64,000 nucleotides of DNA from Streptomyces sp. NBC_01481 (GCF_026339995.1 NZ_JAPEPT010000005.1:62001-126000); one strand, 5' to 3'. Positions 43,082 through 51,785 are shown, counted from the stretch's first letter. The notes: generated by a model from the letters alone, not told the origin. Program-made: numbers and translations.

Positions 43082-43808
43082 CCGCGCGGCCCCCGCGCAG
43101 CTCCTCCGCCAGCTTCCGCACCGCCACCATCGCCTGCTGCTGCAGATACGGCCCGAAAGTCACCCGCGTCGCCCCCAACCGCCCCAGTTCCGCGATCCCC
43201 GGGCTGCCCGGCAGCGGCGCGACGTTGATCGGGACGTCGATCTCCCCGCGCAGCAGGGGGAGTTGCTCCGGCGGTGCCGCGAAGGGGTAGACGCAGTCCG
43301 CCCCCGCCGCCGCGTACAGCCGCGCCCGCGTGATCGCCTCAGCCGGGTCGCTCACTCCGCGCAGGATCGAGTCGACCCGGGCGTTGACGAACAGGCGGTC
43401 GCCCGCTGCCGCGCGGACCTCGGCGAGCCAGTCGGCGTGGCGCCGGGGGTCCTTGAGCGTCTTGGTCCGGGAGTCGGAGTCCTCCAGGTTGCAGCCGACG
43501 GCGCCGGAGTCGAGAAGGCGGGCGACCAGCTCCTTCGGGGCCAGGCCGTAGCCGTCCTCGATGTCCGCGGAGACGGGGATGTTCACCACGCGGGTGATAC
43601 GGGCGACGGCCGCGAACATCTCGTCGGCCGGGGTCTGCCCGTCCTCGTAACCGAGGGACGCCGCGACTCCCGCGCTCGGTGTCGCGAGCGCCGGGAAGCC
43701 CGCCTCCGCGAAGGCGAGCGCGCTGGCCGCGTCCCACGGTCCCGGCAGGACGAGGGGATCGCCGGGCGCGCGGTCGTGGTGGAGGGAACGGAAGGTTTCA
43801 ACGGTCAT
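43077..43808 (-). CDS. Isocitrate lyase / PEP mutase superfamily protein
   Basis: A 243-residue TIM-barrel enzyme of the PEP mutase/isocitrate lyase superfamily, which makes or breaks C-C or C-P bonds next to a carboxylate using Mg. Visible elements are LVLPGPWDAASALAFAEAGF, the metal-binding DIEDGYG, and CNLEDSDSR in place of the NIED-type block; the KKCGH loop of true isocitrate lyases is absent. The exact reaction cannot be read from sequence. It ends within the target site of the IS481 element, which left it complete. It is 37 bp downstream of the AhpD-like gene on the same strand and probably in one transcript. Confidence 0.88.
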   Translation of the reverse strand: MTVETFRSLHHDRAPGDPLVLPGPWDAASALAFAEAGFPALATPSAGVAASLGYEDGQTPADEMFAAVARITRVVNIPVSADIEDGYGLAPKELVARLLDSGAVGCNLEDSDSRTKTLKDPRRHADWLAEVRAAAGDRLFVNARVDSILRGVSDPAEAITRARLYAAAGADCVYPFAAPPEQLPLLRGEIDVPINVAPLPGSPGIAELGRLGATRVTFGPYLQQQAMVAVRKLAEELRGGRAD

Positions 43809-43845
43809 TTCGGATACCCCGGTCTGGTCGTTGCTCGTACGCGGT

Positions 43846-44346
43846 TCAGTGCTTGAACTGGCCGGGCGTGTAGTGCCCGGGGACCATGCGCGTGCTCACG
43901 GCGAGGCGGTTCCATGCGTTGATGACGGTGATCGCCGAGATCAGCTGCGCGAGCTCCGCCTCGTCGAAGTGTTTGGTGGCCCTCTCGTACACCTCGTCCG
44001 GCACAAAGCCGTCGGTCAGCACCGTGACGGCCTCCGTCAGCTCGATCGCCGCGATCTCCTTCTCGGTGTAGAAGTGCCGCGACTCCTCCCACGCGCTGAG
44101 CTGGATGATCCGCTCCACCGACTCGCCCGCCGCGAACGCGTCCTTGGTGTGCATGTCCAGGCAGAACGCGCAGTGGTTGATCTGCGAGGCGCGGATCTTG
44201 ACCAGTTCGAGAAGGACCGGGTCGAGGCCCTGCCGGGCGGCCGCGTCCAGCTTGGCCATGGCCTTGTAGACCTCGGGGGCGAGCTCCGCCCATGGCAGTC
44301 GGGGGGTGTGCTCGGGGGCGTGGGACTGGCTCTCGTTCGGAGTCAT
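43846..44346 (-). CDS. Carboxymuconolactone decarboxylase family / AhpD-like alkylhydroperoxidase
   Basis: A 166-residue protein with the AhpD-type redox motif NHCAFCLDMHTKDAF (two Cys separated by two residues, and a His three positions after the second Cys) within the all-helical CMD fold. Such proteins usually reduce peroxides or act as oxidative-stress partners. It is divergent from the MocR-type regulator gene, whose start is only 47 bp away, and followed by the PEP-mutase-like gene. The shared gap suggests that the MocR protein controls it. Confidence 0.9.
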   Translation of the reverse strand: MTPNESQSHAPEHTPRLPWAELAPEVYKAMAKLDAAARQGLDPVLLELVKIRASQINHCAFCLDMHTKDAFAAGESVERIIQLSAWEESRHFYTEKEIAAIELTEAVTVLTDGFVPDEVYERATKHFDEAELAQLISAITVINAWNRLAVSTRMVPGHYTPGQFKH

Positions 44347-44393
44347 GCGGAGGAATCTAGTGCGTATGCGGCGCAGGAGTATGGTCCATCTCC

Positions 44394-45794
44394 ATGACGG
44401 ATTCCTGGGCCACTTTCGGCGCCGACCTGCATCTCGACCTGAGTGGTTCCGGGCTGCGCGCGGGACTCATGGACGCCTTGAGAGAGGCCGTGCGCACCGG
44501 ACGGCTGACGCCCGGGACACGGCTGCCGTCCTCGCGTTCGCTCGCCGTCGACCTGGGGATCGCCCGCAATACGGTGGCCGACGCGTACGCCGAGCTCGTC
44601 GCCGAGGGGTGGCTCACCGCGCAGCAGGGCTCCGGCACGCGGGTCGCCCGGCGGGCCGCGCCGAGGAAGCCGCCGTCGGGGGCGCTGCGGACCCGGCCGG
44701 CCCGCGGCGGACCCCAGTACAGCCTGATGGCCGGCAGCCCCGACCTCGCCTCGTTCCCCCGCGCCGAATGGCTGAAGGCGGCCCGCCGCGCGCTGACCGC
44801 AGCGCCGCACGACGCCTTCGGATACGGGGACGCGCGCGGACGCATCGAGCTGCGGACCGTACTGGCCGACTATCTGGCGCGGGCGCGCGGCGTGTACGCG
44901 GACCCCGAGCGGATCGTCATCTGCTCCGGTTTCGTCCACGGACTGATGCTGATGGGAAAGGTGCTCAGGCGGCGCCGCGTGCGTGAGGTGGCCGTCGAGT
45001 CGTACGGACTCGACGTGCACTGGAATCTGCTGACCGAGGCGGGGCTGCGCACGTCCGCGCTCCCGTACGACGAACTGGGTACCCGCACGGACGAGTTGTG
45101 CGCCCGGTGCGGAGCCGGTGCGGTGCTGCTGACACCGGCGCACCAGTTCCCGATGGGCGTCGCACTGCACCCCGACCGGCGCGCGGCAGCGGTCGACTGG
45201 GCGCGCGGGACGGGCGGACTGATCCTGGAGGACGACTACGACGGGGAGTTCCGCTACGACCGCCAGCCGGTGGGCGCGCTCCAGGGACTCGACCCGGACC
45301 GTGTGGTCTACATGGGGACGGCGAGCAAATCGCTCGCCCCGGGGCTGCGGCTCGCCTGGATGGTGCTGCCCGAGGAACTGGTGGGGGACGTGCTGGAGGC
45401 GAAGGGCTCCGTCGACTGGGTGTCCAGCGCGCTGGACCAGCTGACGCTCGCGGAGTTCATCGCGTCCGGCGCGTACGACCGTCATGTACGGGGGATGCGG
45501 CTGCGCTACCGCAGACGGCGCGACCAGCTCGTCGCCGCACTGGCGGAGCGGGCGCCGCACATCCGGGTCAGCGGGATCGCGGCGGGGCTCCACGCGGTAC
45601 TCGAACTCCCGCCGGGCACGGAACACTCCGTGATCCAGGCGGCGGCATGGCAGAACCTGGCGGTGGAGGGCGTCTCGCGCTTCCGCCACGGGGAGGCGGC
45701 GCGGGGGCGGGATGCGCTGGTGGTGGGGTACGGCACGCCGCCGGACAGCGCGTGGGCGGGCACGCTGGACGCGCTGTGCCGCGCGCTGCCTTGA
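44394..45794 (+). CDS. MocR/PdxR-type GntR-family transcriptional regulator
   Basis: A 466-residue regulator with an N-terminal GntR winged helix (residues about 15-85: LREAVRTGRLTPGTRLPSSR, LGIARNTVADAYAEL, GWLTAQQGSGTRV) and a C-terminal aminotransferase fold. The PLP-binding Lys is in GTASKSLAPGLRLAWM, with the cofactor block LILEDDYDGEFRYDR. MocR proteins sense PLP or an amino acid through this domain rather than transaminating. It is divergent from the AhpD-like/PEP-mutase-like pair with a 47-bp gap, so it probably regulates them or itself. Confidence 0.92.
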   Translation: MTDSWATFGADLHLDLSGSGLRAGLMDALREAVRTGRLTPGTRLPSSRSLAVDLGIARNTVADAYAELVAEGWLTAQQGSGTRVARRAAPRKPPSGALRTRPARGGPQYSLMAGSPDLASFPRAEWLKAARRALTAAPHDAFGYGDARGRIELRTVLADYLARARGVYADPERIVICSGFVHGLMLMGKVLRRRRVREVAVESYGLDVHWNLLTEAGLRTSALPYDELGTRTDELCARCGAGAVLLTPAHQFPMGVALHPDRRAAAVDWARGTGGLILEDDYDGEFRYDRQPVGALQGLDPDRVVYMGTASKSLAPGLRLAWMVLPEELVGDVLEAKGSVDWVSSALDQLTLAEFIASGAYDRHVRGMRLRYRRRRDQLVAALAERAPHIRVSGIAAGLHAVLELPPGTEHSVIQAAAWQNLAVEGVSRFRHGEAARGRDALVVGYGTPPDSAWAGTLDALCRALP

Positions 45795-45848
45795 CCGTGC
45801 CCGTCGGCGTCCGCCCCGAGCGCCTGCGGCGTGCTTTCACCCCACCCC

Positions 45849-45890
45849 GCCCTCCCCCCTACGGCCTTGCAGCCGTGGGAGGTACCCCCA
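45849..45890. repeat. Short palindromic intergenic repeat
   Basis: CTCCCCCC-TACGGC and GCCGTGGGAG with a following GTACCCCCAT form an imperfect hairpin. It resembles the CTCCCCCGTAGCC...GGGAGGTGCCCCCAT part of the long element at 53277-53500. The rest of the 225-bp gap (45795-46019) shows no gene. Confidence 0.5.
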
Positions 45891-46019
45891 TCCACGTTCT
45901 CCCGCGGGTTCGGCCAGGTGCAGAAGGGCGGTAACTGGGGGTCGGCGTCGTCCCCGTGGGCGTCCAAAGCGGCGGGACTTGAGCGCGGGGACGTAAGCCC
46001 GGGTGCAAGGGCATCACCT

Positions 46020-46048
46020 TTGGACTTCTAGAGATAACCAGGTACTGT
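46020..46048 (+). promoter_or_regulatory. Sigma-70-type promoter of the PadR gene
   Basis: TTGGAC (46020-46025), a 17-nt spacer and TACTGT (46043-46048) fit a housekeeping promoter. The -10 box is seven to eight bases before the ATG at 46056, implying a leaderless message. The AT-rich core TCTAGAGATAACC could also hold the PadR autoregulatory site. Confidence 0.55.
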
Positions 46049-46055
46049 GCAATGC

Positions 46056-46409
46056 ATGGAACCTGACATCGCAGGTAAGCCTGTCGCAGGCAAGGCTGAG
46101 AGCCAGCTCCGCAAGGGGGTGCTGGAGTACTGCGTGCTTGCGATCTTGCGGGACGGCCCGCGCTACGGCGTGGAGCTGCTCGAAACCCTCGGCGCGGTGA
46201 ACGTCATGGTCACAAGCCAAGGGACGATCTACCCGTTGCTGTCGCGGCTGCGCCGTGACGGACTGGTGGAGACCCGCTGGCAGGAGTCCCCCAGCGGGCC
46301 TCCGCGGCGCTATTACGAGCTGACGCCTGCGGGGCATGCGGCGCTGAAGGAGTTCACCGCCATCTGGCCGCACTTCCGTGACGCGGTCGACCACTTCATC
46401 ACCGACTGA
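46056..46409 (+). CDS. PadR family transcriptional regulator
   Basis: A 117-residue winged-helix repressor: LRKGVLEYCVLAILRDGPRYG, VTSQGTIYPLLSRLRRDGLV (recognition helix) and PRRYYELTPAGHAAL (wing). ATG 46056 lacks a ribosome site but sits next to a promoter -10 box, so it is likely leaderless; an in-frame GTG lies nine bases upstream. The next gene, 12 bp on, encodes a HAAS-type membrane protein. PadR-HAAS pairs are common in Gram-positives and are thought to respond to envelope stress or antibiotics. Confidence 0.93.
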   Translation: MEPDIAGKPVAGKAESQLRKGVLEYCVLAILRDGPRYGVELLETLGAVNVMVTSQGTIYPLLSRLRRDGLVETRWQESPSGPPRRYYELTPAGHAALKEFTAIWPHFRDAVDHFITD

Positions 46410-46421
46410 CAGGAGACCACC

Positions 46422-46982
46422 GTGACGATCACCGAGCACCCGCTGGTGAAGAGTTACCTGGCCACCATGGCGCGTGAAACGGCCGGACTCAGCCCGGAAC
46501 GCCGCAACGAGCTGCTGGCCGACCTGGAGGAGCACATCGTCGTGGCACTCGCGGAAGAGTCCGCATCCGGCGACGACGAGATCCGCACCGTGCTCACACG
46601 CCTCGGCGACCCGCGCACCATCGCGGCAACCGCACTCGGCGACGAGCTCCCCGCGCCGCAAGTGAGCCGAGGACGCACCCTCGCCCTGCTGGGACTGCTG
46701 GCGGTGACCGGCCCCCTGACGGTCCTCGCACCCCTGCTGGGCGTCCCGGTGCTGATCGGCGCGATCTGGTGGCTGTGGTCCGCGCCGCAGTGGCGCAACC
46801 GGGACAAGGTGATCGGGACGGCGGCCGCCCTCGTGCCGCTGCTGTTCGTGGTGGCGCAGTTCGTGTTCGCCGCGGGCACGCTGAACTTCGGCCTCGGAGC
46901 ATTCATCCCGGTCCTCCTGGCTGTCCTGGCGCTCCCCGCCGCCGCCGGCGTCTACCTGCTGAGGTCCGCAGGGCGCCCGTAA
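46422..46982 (+). CDS. HAAS domain membrane protein (PadR partner)
   Basis: A 186-residue protein. Residues 1-75 form the HAAS (DUF1700-like) helical domain with LLADLEEHIVVALAEE and TRLGDPRTIAA. Four hydrophobic helices follow (from LALLGLLAVTGPLTVLAPLL to VLLAVLALPAAAGVYLL). It is encoded 12 bp behind padR with GGAGACC as ribosome site. The role is unknown; it may signal to or be controlled by PadR. Confidence 0.9.
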   Translation: MTITEHPLVKSYLATMARETAGLSPERRNELLADLEEHIVVALAEESASGDDEIRTVLTRLGDPRTIAATALGDELPAPQVSRGRTLALLGLLAVTGPLTVLAPLLGVPVLIGAIWWLWSAPQWRNRDKVIGTAAALVPLLFVVAQFVFAAGTLNFGLGAFIPVLLAVLALPAAAGVYLLRSAGRP

Positions 46983-47091
46983 TGACAGGGGCTTACCTAT
47001 GACGCAGTCGGCAACCTGGAACAGCCGGACTGCCATCAACCGAGGCTGCCCGACCGGGCGCTCTGAGAATCCCCACCAGCAGGAGGAATGA

Positions 47092-47349
47092 ATGATGCAG
47101 GCACAGCTCGCACACCAGATGGCCCTTGCCCCTACGGGCGATATCGTGATCGCCTGCGCAGGAGCTGCTGTGGTCGTCGGTGCTCTCGCGTTGTTCTTCG
47201 GCGCTCTGCTCAGCATCGTCAGGTCTGACCTCACCACAGGGATGAAGCTGGTCTGGATCGTTTTCTCCTTCATGGCCCCCTTCCTCGGGAGCCTGCTCTG
47301 GTTCCTCATCGGTCGCCGCGACGCCCAGCGTCGGCCAGGCATTGCCTGA
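47092..47349 (+). CDS. Small PLDc_N-type membrane protein
   Basis: An 85-residue protein with two membrane helices (about residues 18-42 and 53-76: LVWIVFSFMAPFLGSLLWFLI) separated by VRSDLTTGMK. This is the layout of the phospholipase D-nuclease N-terminal (PLDc_N) domain found alone in many actinobacteria. GGAGG precedes ATG 47092 by five bases. A 30-codon frame from 46999 ends immediately before it and is probably not a gene. It ends beside a lower-GC stretch of unclear origin. Confidence 0.82.
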   Translation: MMQAQLAHQMALAPTGDIVIACAGAAVVVGALALFFGALLSIVRSDLTTGMKLVWIVFSFMAPFLGSLLWFLIGRRDAQRRPGIA

Positions 47350-48000
47350 TTCCAAGGGCGCCCCAATCGACGGCGCCTGGGCCCGCACCTTGAAGAGGTT
47401 GAACGTCACGGCGGAGGCGGCTGGGCATATCGGGTGGGAGGGGTACGTCGGCTCGACGAATGGGCCCGGTATCGCCTCGCATTTGCGGGACGAAACCGGG
47501 GCCCTTTCTACGTTCACGGCAGGCGCTTAACCGCGGTGTCCTCTTGAGGTATCAAGATGTACTTACCTTTACTGCACCGCGGGCGCACGCTCTATCGGCA
47601 CGCCTCTTGACCATAGTTCCTCGGCATGCTCAGAGAATCGGGCGAACATGCCGTCAGCCGCGTACTTCCGCAGGTGCAATAGCGGGGAGTCGTGGTCGAC
47701 CAGACGAGCGAGATGCGGAGTCACCAGCGCCTCATCTCGAATCGGACCACTGACAGGGATACGTGGTTTACCGCGTCGCCGGGGGCCGAGAAACGCGCCT
47801 CTAGTCCCTCGTGCGATTTCGCACTCTCTGAGCCTGCCTGCCGGGGCCTGTGGTGGTGGCGCAACGCTGCCACCCGCGCGCCCGTCCGGCCGCGGGAGCA
47901 CTGACACCAGCGCCCCTCAACTTCCCTGCTGTCCTGGGCGGTTGGGGGCGCTGTGCTGCGTGCGGTACGTCAACGGTGGAGCCCTGGAGGGAACGGGGAT
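47350..48000. other. 651-bp stretch with no convincing gene; possible degraded gene
   Basis: Base composition is visibly less GC-rich than in the neighbours (for example TATCAAGATGTACTTACC at 47550-47567). The best reading is on the minus strand, 47907 to 47569, whose last 60 codons (RDEALVTPHLARLVDHDSPL, LRKYAADGMFARFSEHAEEL) look protein-like while its first 45 do not and no ribosome site is found. A plus-strand frame ending at 47547 reads RRLDEWARYRLAFAGRN. These may be remnants of a transferred gene. No family is recognised. Confidence 0.4.
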
Positions 48001-48927
48001 TCATGCCCCCCGCGCCACCGGCTCCTCCACCCGCGCCGGCGCCGGAGGCTCACCGAAGCGCGCCAGCGCCAGCGCGCCCGCCACCGCCACCGCGAACCCC
48101 GTGATCCCCAGCCACTCAAGCCCCTCCCGGGTCCGGTCGCCCAGCCACACCACCCCCACCAGCGCCGGGCCGATCGTCTCGCCGAGCACCATGCCCGCCG
48201 TGGCAGTCGTCACGGAGCCGCGCTGCAGCGCCGAGGTGAGCAGCAGAAACGCCGCACCGCCGCCCAGCAGCAGCGCGTACAGCGCCGGATTGGCCAGTAC
48301 GCCCGGCAGCGCGAGCGAGTCGATCAGGCGGACCGCGACCTCGACCACGCCGAAGCCGAAGCCCGCGCCGAGGCCGAGTACCAGGGCGCGCGACTTGTCG
48401 GGCAGGCGGCCCGCCGCCGCGCCGAGGAGGAGCACGGCGAGCGCGACGCCGAGCATCGACCAGCGCAGCGCGTCCGTTCCCGCGCGGTCGCCCTCTTCGC
48501 CGGAGGCGAGGCCCAGCATCGCCAGACCGGCGCAGACCACCGCCACCGCCCCCCATTCGATTCCGCTGAGGCGGACATGGAGCAGCGGCGCGGCCACGAC
48601 GGCGGTGACCGCGAGGCTTGCCGCGAGCGCCGCGCCGACCGCGTAGATGGGGATGGAGAGCAGGGCGACGATCTGGAGGACGAAGCCCAGACCGTCCAGG
48701 CCGAGTCCGGCGACATAACGCCACTGGCGCAGCGAACGCAGCAGCAGCCCCGGATCGACCCCCGAGCCGGTGCCCGGCTCCGCGGCGCGGGCGGCCATGG
48801 CCTGGAGGACCGAGGCCGTGCCGTAGCAGACCGCTGAACCGAGCGCGCAGATCATCCCGAAGAGCACAAAGCGACTGTAGATGAGGACGGTTGGCGGACC
48901 GGGTCTACGGGGGCGCGAGGCGGCCAT
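48001..48927 (-). CDS. EamA/DMT-type transporter
   Basis: A 308-residue membrane protein with about nine or ten TM helices in the drug/metabolite transporter arrangement: GMICALGSAVCYGTASVLQA starts the first repeat, and LLLGGGAAFLLLTSALQRGS, MVLGETIGPALVG and LGITGFAVAVAGALAL belong to the second. Substrates of this family include amino acids, nucleosides and cofactors; none can be named. The start is uncertain: ATG 48927 is used, but ATG 48855 (the MICALG start) would remove a Pro-rich extension. It is divergent from the lipoprotein gene at 48979. Confidence 0.88.
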   Translation of the reverse strand: MAASRPRRPGPPTVLIYSRFVLFGMICALGSAVCYGTASVLQAMAARAAEPGTGSGVDPGLLLRSLRQWRYVAGLGLDGLGFVLQIVALLSIPIYAVGAALAASLAVTAVVAAPLLHVRLSGIEWGAVAVVCAGLAMLGLASGEEGDRAGTDALRWSMLGVALAVLLLGAAAGRLPDKSRALVLGLGAGFGFGVVEVAVRLIDSLALPGVLANPALYALLLGGGAAFLLLTSALQRGSVTTATAGMVLGETIGPALVGVVWLGDRTREGLEWLGITGFAVAVAGALALARFGEPPAPARVEEPVARGA

Positions 48928-48978
48928 CTAGTCTGTTCGACGATCTACTGGCATAAATCGAACGGGGGCGACCGGCTG

Positions 48979-49254
48979 ATGGCGCGACGCAGGCTGAGGT
49001 CGAGCACGGTGGTGCTCGGCGGTATGGGGGTGCTCGCGGCGACGATCACTTCCTGCGGCTCCGACCCGGACAAGCGCTGCGTCGACCCGGTGACCCGGGA
49101 GAAGCTGCCCAGTTACGAGTGCGACGGCAGCAGCGGCACCCGCGGCTCGTACTACTACGGCGGCCAAGTCAGCGACGGCAAGGTCGAGGGCGGCAGCTTC
49201 GACAAGACCGCGGTCGACCGCGGCGGCTTCGGCTGCTCCGGATCCGGCGGCTGA
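48979..49254 (+). CDS. Small lipoprotein with RGGFG motif (YgiB-like role)
   Basis: A 91-residue precursor with a basic N-terminus and lipobox ITSC (Cys26), so the mature chain is about 66 residues and anchored outside. It has a pair of Cys (RCVDP, YECDG) and a Gly/Tyr-rich patch SYYYGG, and ends VDRGGFGCSGSGG. The RGGFG word also occurs in E. coli YgiB (DUF1190), which is encoded beside the ATP-grasp protein YgiC; here a YgiC-like gene follows after 16 bp. Overall similarity to YgiB is otherwise low, so the link is inferred from context and motif. The start follows GGGGGCGACC. Confidence 0.75.
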   Translation: MARRRLRSSTVVLGGMGVLAATITSCGSDPDKRCVDPVTREKLPSYECDGSSGTRGSYYYGGQVSDGKVEGGSFDKTAVDRGGFGCSGSGG

Positions 49255-49270
49255 GCCGGAACCCGCCCGC

Positions 49271-50452
49271 ATGAAGCGTCACACCATCGCCCCCCGCCCC
49301 GGCTGGCAGGAGACCGTCGAGGAGCAGGGCCTCGTCTATCCGCTCACCCGCCACCCGGACGACTCGCTCCGCCCCTACTGGGACGAGAGCGCCTACTACG
49401 CGTTCACGCTGCCCGAGGTGGAGGCGCTGGAAGAGATCGTGGAGGAACTGCACGCCCTGTGCCTTGCCGCGGCCGCGTACATCGTCGAGCACGACCGCTT
49501 CGCCGACCTCGGTATCACCGACCCCAGGCTCGCCTCGCTGATCGCCGATTCCTGGCGGCGCCGGGCCGAACTCCCTTCCGTCTACGGCCGGTTCGATCTG
49601 CGCTACGACGGCACGGGCCCGGCCAAGATGCTGGAGTACAACGCCGACACCCCCACCTCCCTGGTCGAGGCCGCCAGTCCGCAGTGGTTCTGGATGGAGG
49701 ACCGCTTCCCCGGCGCCGACCAGTGGAACTCCCTCCACGAACGCCTCGTCGACGCCTGGAAACGGCAGGCGCCCCTGCTGCCTCCCGGGCCGCTGCACTT
49801 CGTCCACTCCGACGGTGACGAGCTCGGCGAGGACCTGATGACCGTGGCGTATCTGCGCGAGACGGCCGAGCAGGCGGGGCTCGCCACCGAGGCGCTGTCC
49901 GTCGAACAGATCGGCTGGGACCGGCTGTCCGGACGCTTCGTCGACGACCGGCTGCGGTTCATCCGCAGCTGCTTCAAGCTCTATCCGTGGGAGTGGCTGG
50001 CCACCGACCGCTTCGGGCCGTACGTCCTGGACACCCTGGACAACGGCGGCGGCACCGGCAGCACCTGCTGGATCGAGCCCGCCTGGAAGATGCTGCTGTC
50101 CAACAAGGCGCTGCTGGCCATCCTGTGGGAGCTGAACCCGGGCCACCCGAACCTGCTGCCCGCCTATCTCGACGGCCCGCGCGAACTCGCCGCCGAGCGG
50201 GGCTATGTCGCCAAACCGCTGCTCGGCCGCGAGGGCGCGGGGGTCACGATCCACGAGCCGGGCGCCGCTCCCGTACTGCGCGACGAGCCGTGCTGCTACC
50301 AGGAGCTGGCCCCGCTGCCGGACTTCGACGGCAACCGCGTGGTGCTCGGCGCATGGGTCGTCGAGGACGAGGCGGCGGGGCTCGGCATCAGGGAATCGGC
50401 GGGGCTGGTCACGGACGAGTACGCCCGCTTCCTGCCCCACGTCATCCTCTGA
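49271..50452 (+). CDS. Glutathionylspermidine synthase-like ATP-grasp protein (YgiC-like)
   Basis: A 393-residue enzyme of the GSP_synth ATP-grasp family, which joins carboxylates to amines through acyl phosphates. Conserved blocks are GRFDLRYDGTGPAKMLEYNADTP (split around residues 112-135), WMEDRFPGADQWN, and the nucleotide/metal region YVAKPLLGREGAGV with VLGAWVVEDEAAGLGIRES. True glutathionylspermidine is not expected in Streptomyces, so a peptide or polyamine-like substrate is more likely. It follows the RGGFG lipoprotein gene by 16 bp. Similar proteins in E. coli (YgiC, YjfC) remain without a proven reaction. Confidence 0.88.
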   Translation: MKRHTIAPRPGWQETVEEQGLVYPLTRHPDDSLRPYWDESAYYAFTLPEVEALEEIVEELHALCLAAAAYIVEHDRFADLGITDPRLASLIADSWRRRAELPSVYGRFDLRYDGTGPAKMLEYNADTPTSLVEAASPQWFWMEDRFPGADQWNSLHERLVDAWKRQAPLLPPGPLHFVHSDGDELGEDLMTVAYLRETAEQAGLATEALSVEQIGWDRLSGRFVDDRLRFIRSCFKLYPWEWLATDRFGPYVLDTLDNGGGTGSTCWIEPAWKMLLSNKALLAILWELNPGHPNLLPAYLDGPRELAAERGYVAKPLLGREGAGVTIHEPGAAPVLRDEPCCYQELAPLPDFDGNRVVLGAWVVEDEAAGLGIRESAGLVTDEYARFLPHVIL

Positions 50453-50459
50453 CCTCGGC

Positions 50460-51665
50460 CTACGCGCCCAGGACCGCCCTCAGCTGGTCCAGACCCCAGT
50501 CCAGGTCCTCCTTGCTGATCACCAGCGGCGGCGCGATCCGGATCGTCGAGCCGTGGGTGTCCTTGACCAGGACCCCGCGGTCCATCAGCTTCTCGGAGAT
50601 CTCCCGGCCGGTGCCATGACTCGGCACGATGTCGACGCCCGCCCACAGCCCGCGGCCGCGGACGGCCTCCACCGCGCCGCCGCCGGTCAACAGGCCCAGC
50701 TCGTGGTGGAGATGCTCGCCCAGCTCGGTGGCGCGCTGCTGGAACTCGCCGGTGCGCAGCATCGCGATCACCTCGAGGGCCACCGCGCAGGCCAGTGGAT
50801 TGCCGCCGAAGGTCGAGCCGTGCTCGCCGGGACGGTAGATGCCGAGCACCTCGCTGGAGGAGACGACCGCCGAAACGGGGACGACACCTCCGCCGAGCGC
50901 CTTGCCCAGCACATACATGTCGGGCATGACGCCTTCGTGCTCGCAGGCGAAGGTCTTGCCGGTCCGCCCGAGGCCCGACTGGATCTCGTCCGCGATGAAG
51001 AGCACGTTCCGCTCGCGGGTCAGCTCACGGACCCCCGGCAGATACCCGGCCGGCGGCACCAGCACGCCGGCCTCGCCCTGGATCGGCTCCAGCAGCACGG
51101 CCACGGTGTTCGCGCTCATCGCGGTCTCGAGCGCGGTCAGGTCCCCGTACGGAACGATCTCGAAGCCCGGCGTGTAGGGACCGAAGTCCGCGCGCGCCTC
51201 GTGGTCCGTGGAGAAGCTGATGATGGTGGTCGTACGGCCGTGGAAGTTGTTGGCGGCGACGACGATCTTCGCCTGGTTCTGCGGGACGCCCTTGACCTGG
51301 TAACCCCACTTCCGGGCGGTCTTCACGGCCGTTTCCACCGCCTCCGCCCCGGTGTTCATCGGCAGCACCATCTCCATGCCGCACAACTCGGCGAGCTGCG
51401 TACAGAAGTCCGCGAACCGGTCGTGGTGGAACGCGCGGGAGGTGAGCGTGACCCTCTCCAGCTGCGCCTTGGCGGCGTCGATCAGCCGGCGGTTTCCGTG
51501 GCCGAAGTTGAGCGCCGAGTACCCGGCAAGCATGTCGAGGTAGCGGCGCCCCTCGACATCGGTCATCCACGCGCCGTCCGCCGAGGCGACGACCACGGGG
51601 AGCGGGTGGTAATTGTGCGCGCTGTGGGCCTCCGCAGAGGCGATGGCGCTCTCCGTTGCAGACAC
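50460..51665 (-). CDS. rocD: Ornithine--oxo-acid aminotransferase
   Basis: A PLP enzyme that converts ornithine and 2-oxoglutarate to glutamate semialdehyde and glutamate, linking arginine and proline metabolism. The 401-residue protein shows class III aminotransferase features: LPMNTGAEAVETAVKTARKW, NNFHGRTTTIISFS, LLEPIQGEAGV, LFIADEIQSGLGRTGK and the PLP Lys in YVLGKALGGGVVPVSA. GTG 51665 with GGAG five bases upstream is the start; the frame is open a further 120 codons but that part is not protein-like. It is divergent from glyA; the 325-bp gap between them contains the glyA ZTP riboswitch. Confidence 0.93.
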   Translation of the reverse strand: MSATESAIASAEAHSAHNYHPLPVVVASADGAWMTDVEGRRYLDMLAGYSALNFGHGNRRLIDAAKAQLERVTLTSRAFHHDRFADFCTQLAELCGMEMVLPMNTGAEAVETAVKTARKWGYQVKGVPQNQAKIVVAANNFHGRTTTIISFSTDHEARADFGPYTPGFEIVPYGDLTALETAMSANTVAVLLEPIQGEAGVLVPPAGYLPGVRELTRERNVLFIADEIQSGLGRTGKTFACEHEGVMPDMYVLGKALGGGVVPVSAVVSSSEVLGIYRPGEHGSTFGGNPLACAVALEVIAMLRTGEFQQRATELGEHLHHELGLLTGGGAVEAVRGRGLWAGVDIVPSHGTGREISEKLMDRGVLVKDTHGSTIRIAPPLVISKEDLDWGLDQLRAVLGA

Positions 51666-51785
51666 GGGATCTCCGTTCACGTAGTGACAAGGCATCCGGC
51701 GTGGGGCGGGGTGTGCCCCTGTTTCTATCGTCGCTCGAATGGTGGACGAAGAAACCTTGCTGTCAGGCCGACCCCTTAGGCTGGA

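Noticed and set aside
46999..47091. 30-codon ORF directly before the PLDc_N-type gene
   Set aside because: Weak ribosome site, poor codon use and no similarity; its end contains the ribosome site of the next gene.
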